Below, piece by piece: positions 62,873 to 64,000 of a DNA stretch of 64,000 nt. The DNA comes from Todiramphus chloris collaris (taxonomy: Eukaryota; Chordata; Aves; Coraciiformes; Alcedinidae). The stretch covers positions 5,405,301 to 5,469,300 of the forward strand of contig JANVCC010000261.1 of NCBI GenBank assembly GCA_025345505.1, given 5' to 3'. Positions within the stretch are counted from its first letter, which is position 1, and every line of letters starts with the position of its first letter. The position numbers and the translations under genes are program-made. The notes under the pieces were generated by a model that was given only the letters and a program-made list of their open reading frames with translations, was not told the DNA's origin and made no database searches.

Positions 62873-63160
62873 AGGAATCCCCTCCCTTTACCTTCTGGCC
62901 ATACTTCTTTTTAGGCACCCAGGCTATGATTGGCTTTCTGGCTTGCAAGTGCACATTGCTGGCTTATAGCCAGTTTTTTCACCCAGTATCCCCAGGTCCT
63001 TCTCCACTCTCAAGTCATTCATCCCCTAGTCTGCTCTGATATTGAGGACTGCCCTGACCCAGGTGCAGGATGTTATACTTGACCTTGTTGAACTTCATGA
63101 GGTTCACATTCGTCCCTCAAACCTGTCTAGGTCCCCTGGATGGCATCCCAGAGATATCAA

Positions 63161-64000
63161 TATCGTGACCCATTCCTACAGTACGTGTGGGTGCAGGCTG
63201 TTCTGATTACTGTATAATGCTATGGAAAAGCTCTCCTTCCCAATGGCATCCCAAGATTTTTGGTCAGAAGCGTTCATGCAAAATCTCTGTGAAACACTAT
63301 AGCTCAGGTATGGTGGGCAGGTTGGGGATGGTTCAGCAGTAGTTCAGAAAAACTTCCCGTGGCAATTTCTTGTATCATGTGCCCTGGGACTTCAGACTGC
63401 TATTTCAGAATTTGAAAGAGCATTCCATCATCATGAAATTGAGAGAGAAATGTGGTTATTAGCTGTCACTCTGTACATCATGCTAGATGGTACATTTTTA
63501 TGATGTAAAGAAGTGAAAATTAATCTGCTTAAAAAGGGCCATCTGCCCATCCTAGTCACTACAAAAGGCCACTTTCTGCTTTTCTTCTGTAGGGAAGAAT
63601 GAGAATACTAACAGGGATACTGATTTTTTATTAGCCTTCTATTGCTCCCCAGCAATAAGAGGGTGTCATTGTTATGGTAATACGGTGTGAACGACAGAAT
63701 ACAATGAAAGGAATCAGTAGGCATTAGGTGCCCTGATGAGCACCAAGCCCTGAAAGCACTCTGCAGAGCCAGACCTGTTCATCTTAAGTTACTTGAGCCA
63801 GGACTCAGCTCGACGCATTCTGAGTGGGCACAGTTTACTTGTCAACATTTTGTTCACTGAATTTTTATTAGTGAACTATTAGAAAGACTTACCTGCAGTT
63901 CAAGCACAGCAGATCCTGTCCTAGGCTGTGAATAACAGCTACTGGAGTCACTCTGGACCAGAGAGCAGCTCTCAGGCTGAGAGATGAGAATCTATAAACT
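63161..64000. other. Intergenic DNA, window end
   Basis: No gene, repeat or splice-like structure that I can name. Confidence 0.65.

Larger units (their letters stand above)
62544..63160 (-). mobile_element. CR1 LINE fragment, reverse orientation
   Basis: The + strand reads ACAGAATGGTTTAGGTTAGA, AGATCATCTAG, then GCTCAAAGCCCCATCCAACT, GATGGGGCATCCACTGCTTC, TAAAGAATTTCTTCCTTATA, AATCCCCTCCCTTTACCTTC-type text, and further on GACCTTGTTGAACTTCATGA and CTGTCTAGGTCCCCTGGATG. These are successive blocks of a CR1 3' region in reverse complement, so the element lies on the minus strand with its 3' end near 62544. It is interrupted by an (AC)19 tract and a G14 run. The last part, beyond about 63150, is too diverged to assign. 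It has no intact ORF. Confidence 0.92.

Noticed and set aside
57621..64000. 3' end of ASXL3 on the minus strand, expected downstream of NOL4 from mammalian gene order
   Set aside because: No ASXL-like coding sequence is visible; in mammals the two genes are tens of kilobases apart, so it is probably beyond the window.
1..64000. CRISPR arrays, operons, tRNA or rRNA genes
   Set aside because: None seen; the spaced repeats found are microsatellites, hairpins or retroelements typical of vertebrate DNA.

Overview
This is a 64 kb piece of vertebrate, almost certainly bird, nuclear DNA. The evidence is multi-kilobase introns with GT-AG splice sites, AT-rich non-coding sequence, CR1 LINE fragments (including the avian-type 3' end ATTCTATGAT), LTR sequence of the kind common in bird genomes, and a 100-N scaffold gap. 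There are no bacterial genes, operons or CRISPR arrays.

The only gene I can support is the 3' half of NOL4 (nucleolar protein 4) on the + strand. Five constitutive coding exons splice together in frame: 15146-15325, 16079-16270, 27427-27540, 46687-46867 and 55639-55832 (stop at 55830-55832). Together they encode about 286 C-terminal residues: an acidic stretch, a very basic conserved helix-rich block, a KRMR-type basic cluster, a Gly/Tyr/Ser-rich segment, a PTDLSMK motif that fits the CtBP-binding consensus PxDLS, and a C-terminal helix ending LILQQN. A 3' UTR of about 1.8 kb follows, with candidate poly(A) signals at 56639, 56691 and 57595. A sixth, 81-bp candidate cassette exon (50821-50901) lies between the last two exons. 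It has strong splice sites and preserves the frame.

Layout: 1-15145 is upstream NOL4 intron, with an LTR on the minus strand at about 6340-6988 and an assembly gap at 10919-11018. 15146-16270 holds two exons separated by a short 753-bp intron. 16271-27426 and 27541-46686 are long introns; the second carries a CR1 3' end at about 42809-42938 and an AT-rich homeodomain/POU-site cluster near 40.2-40.3 kb. 46868-55638 is the intron interval holding the cassette exon inside a GC-rich block. 55639-57620 is the terminal exon. 57621-64000 is intergenic, with an LTR fragment at about 60550-60830 and a minus-strand CR1 at about 62544-63160 that carries an expanded (AC)n tract.

Most open reading frames of 60-180 codons in this window are chance ORFs in introns, repeats or intergenic DNA. 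The most interesting observation is the unlisted-looking cassette exon directly upstream of the CtBP-type motif. Next come several unexplained perfect inverted repeats and the homeobox/POU-site cluster.
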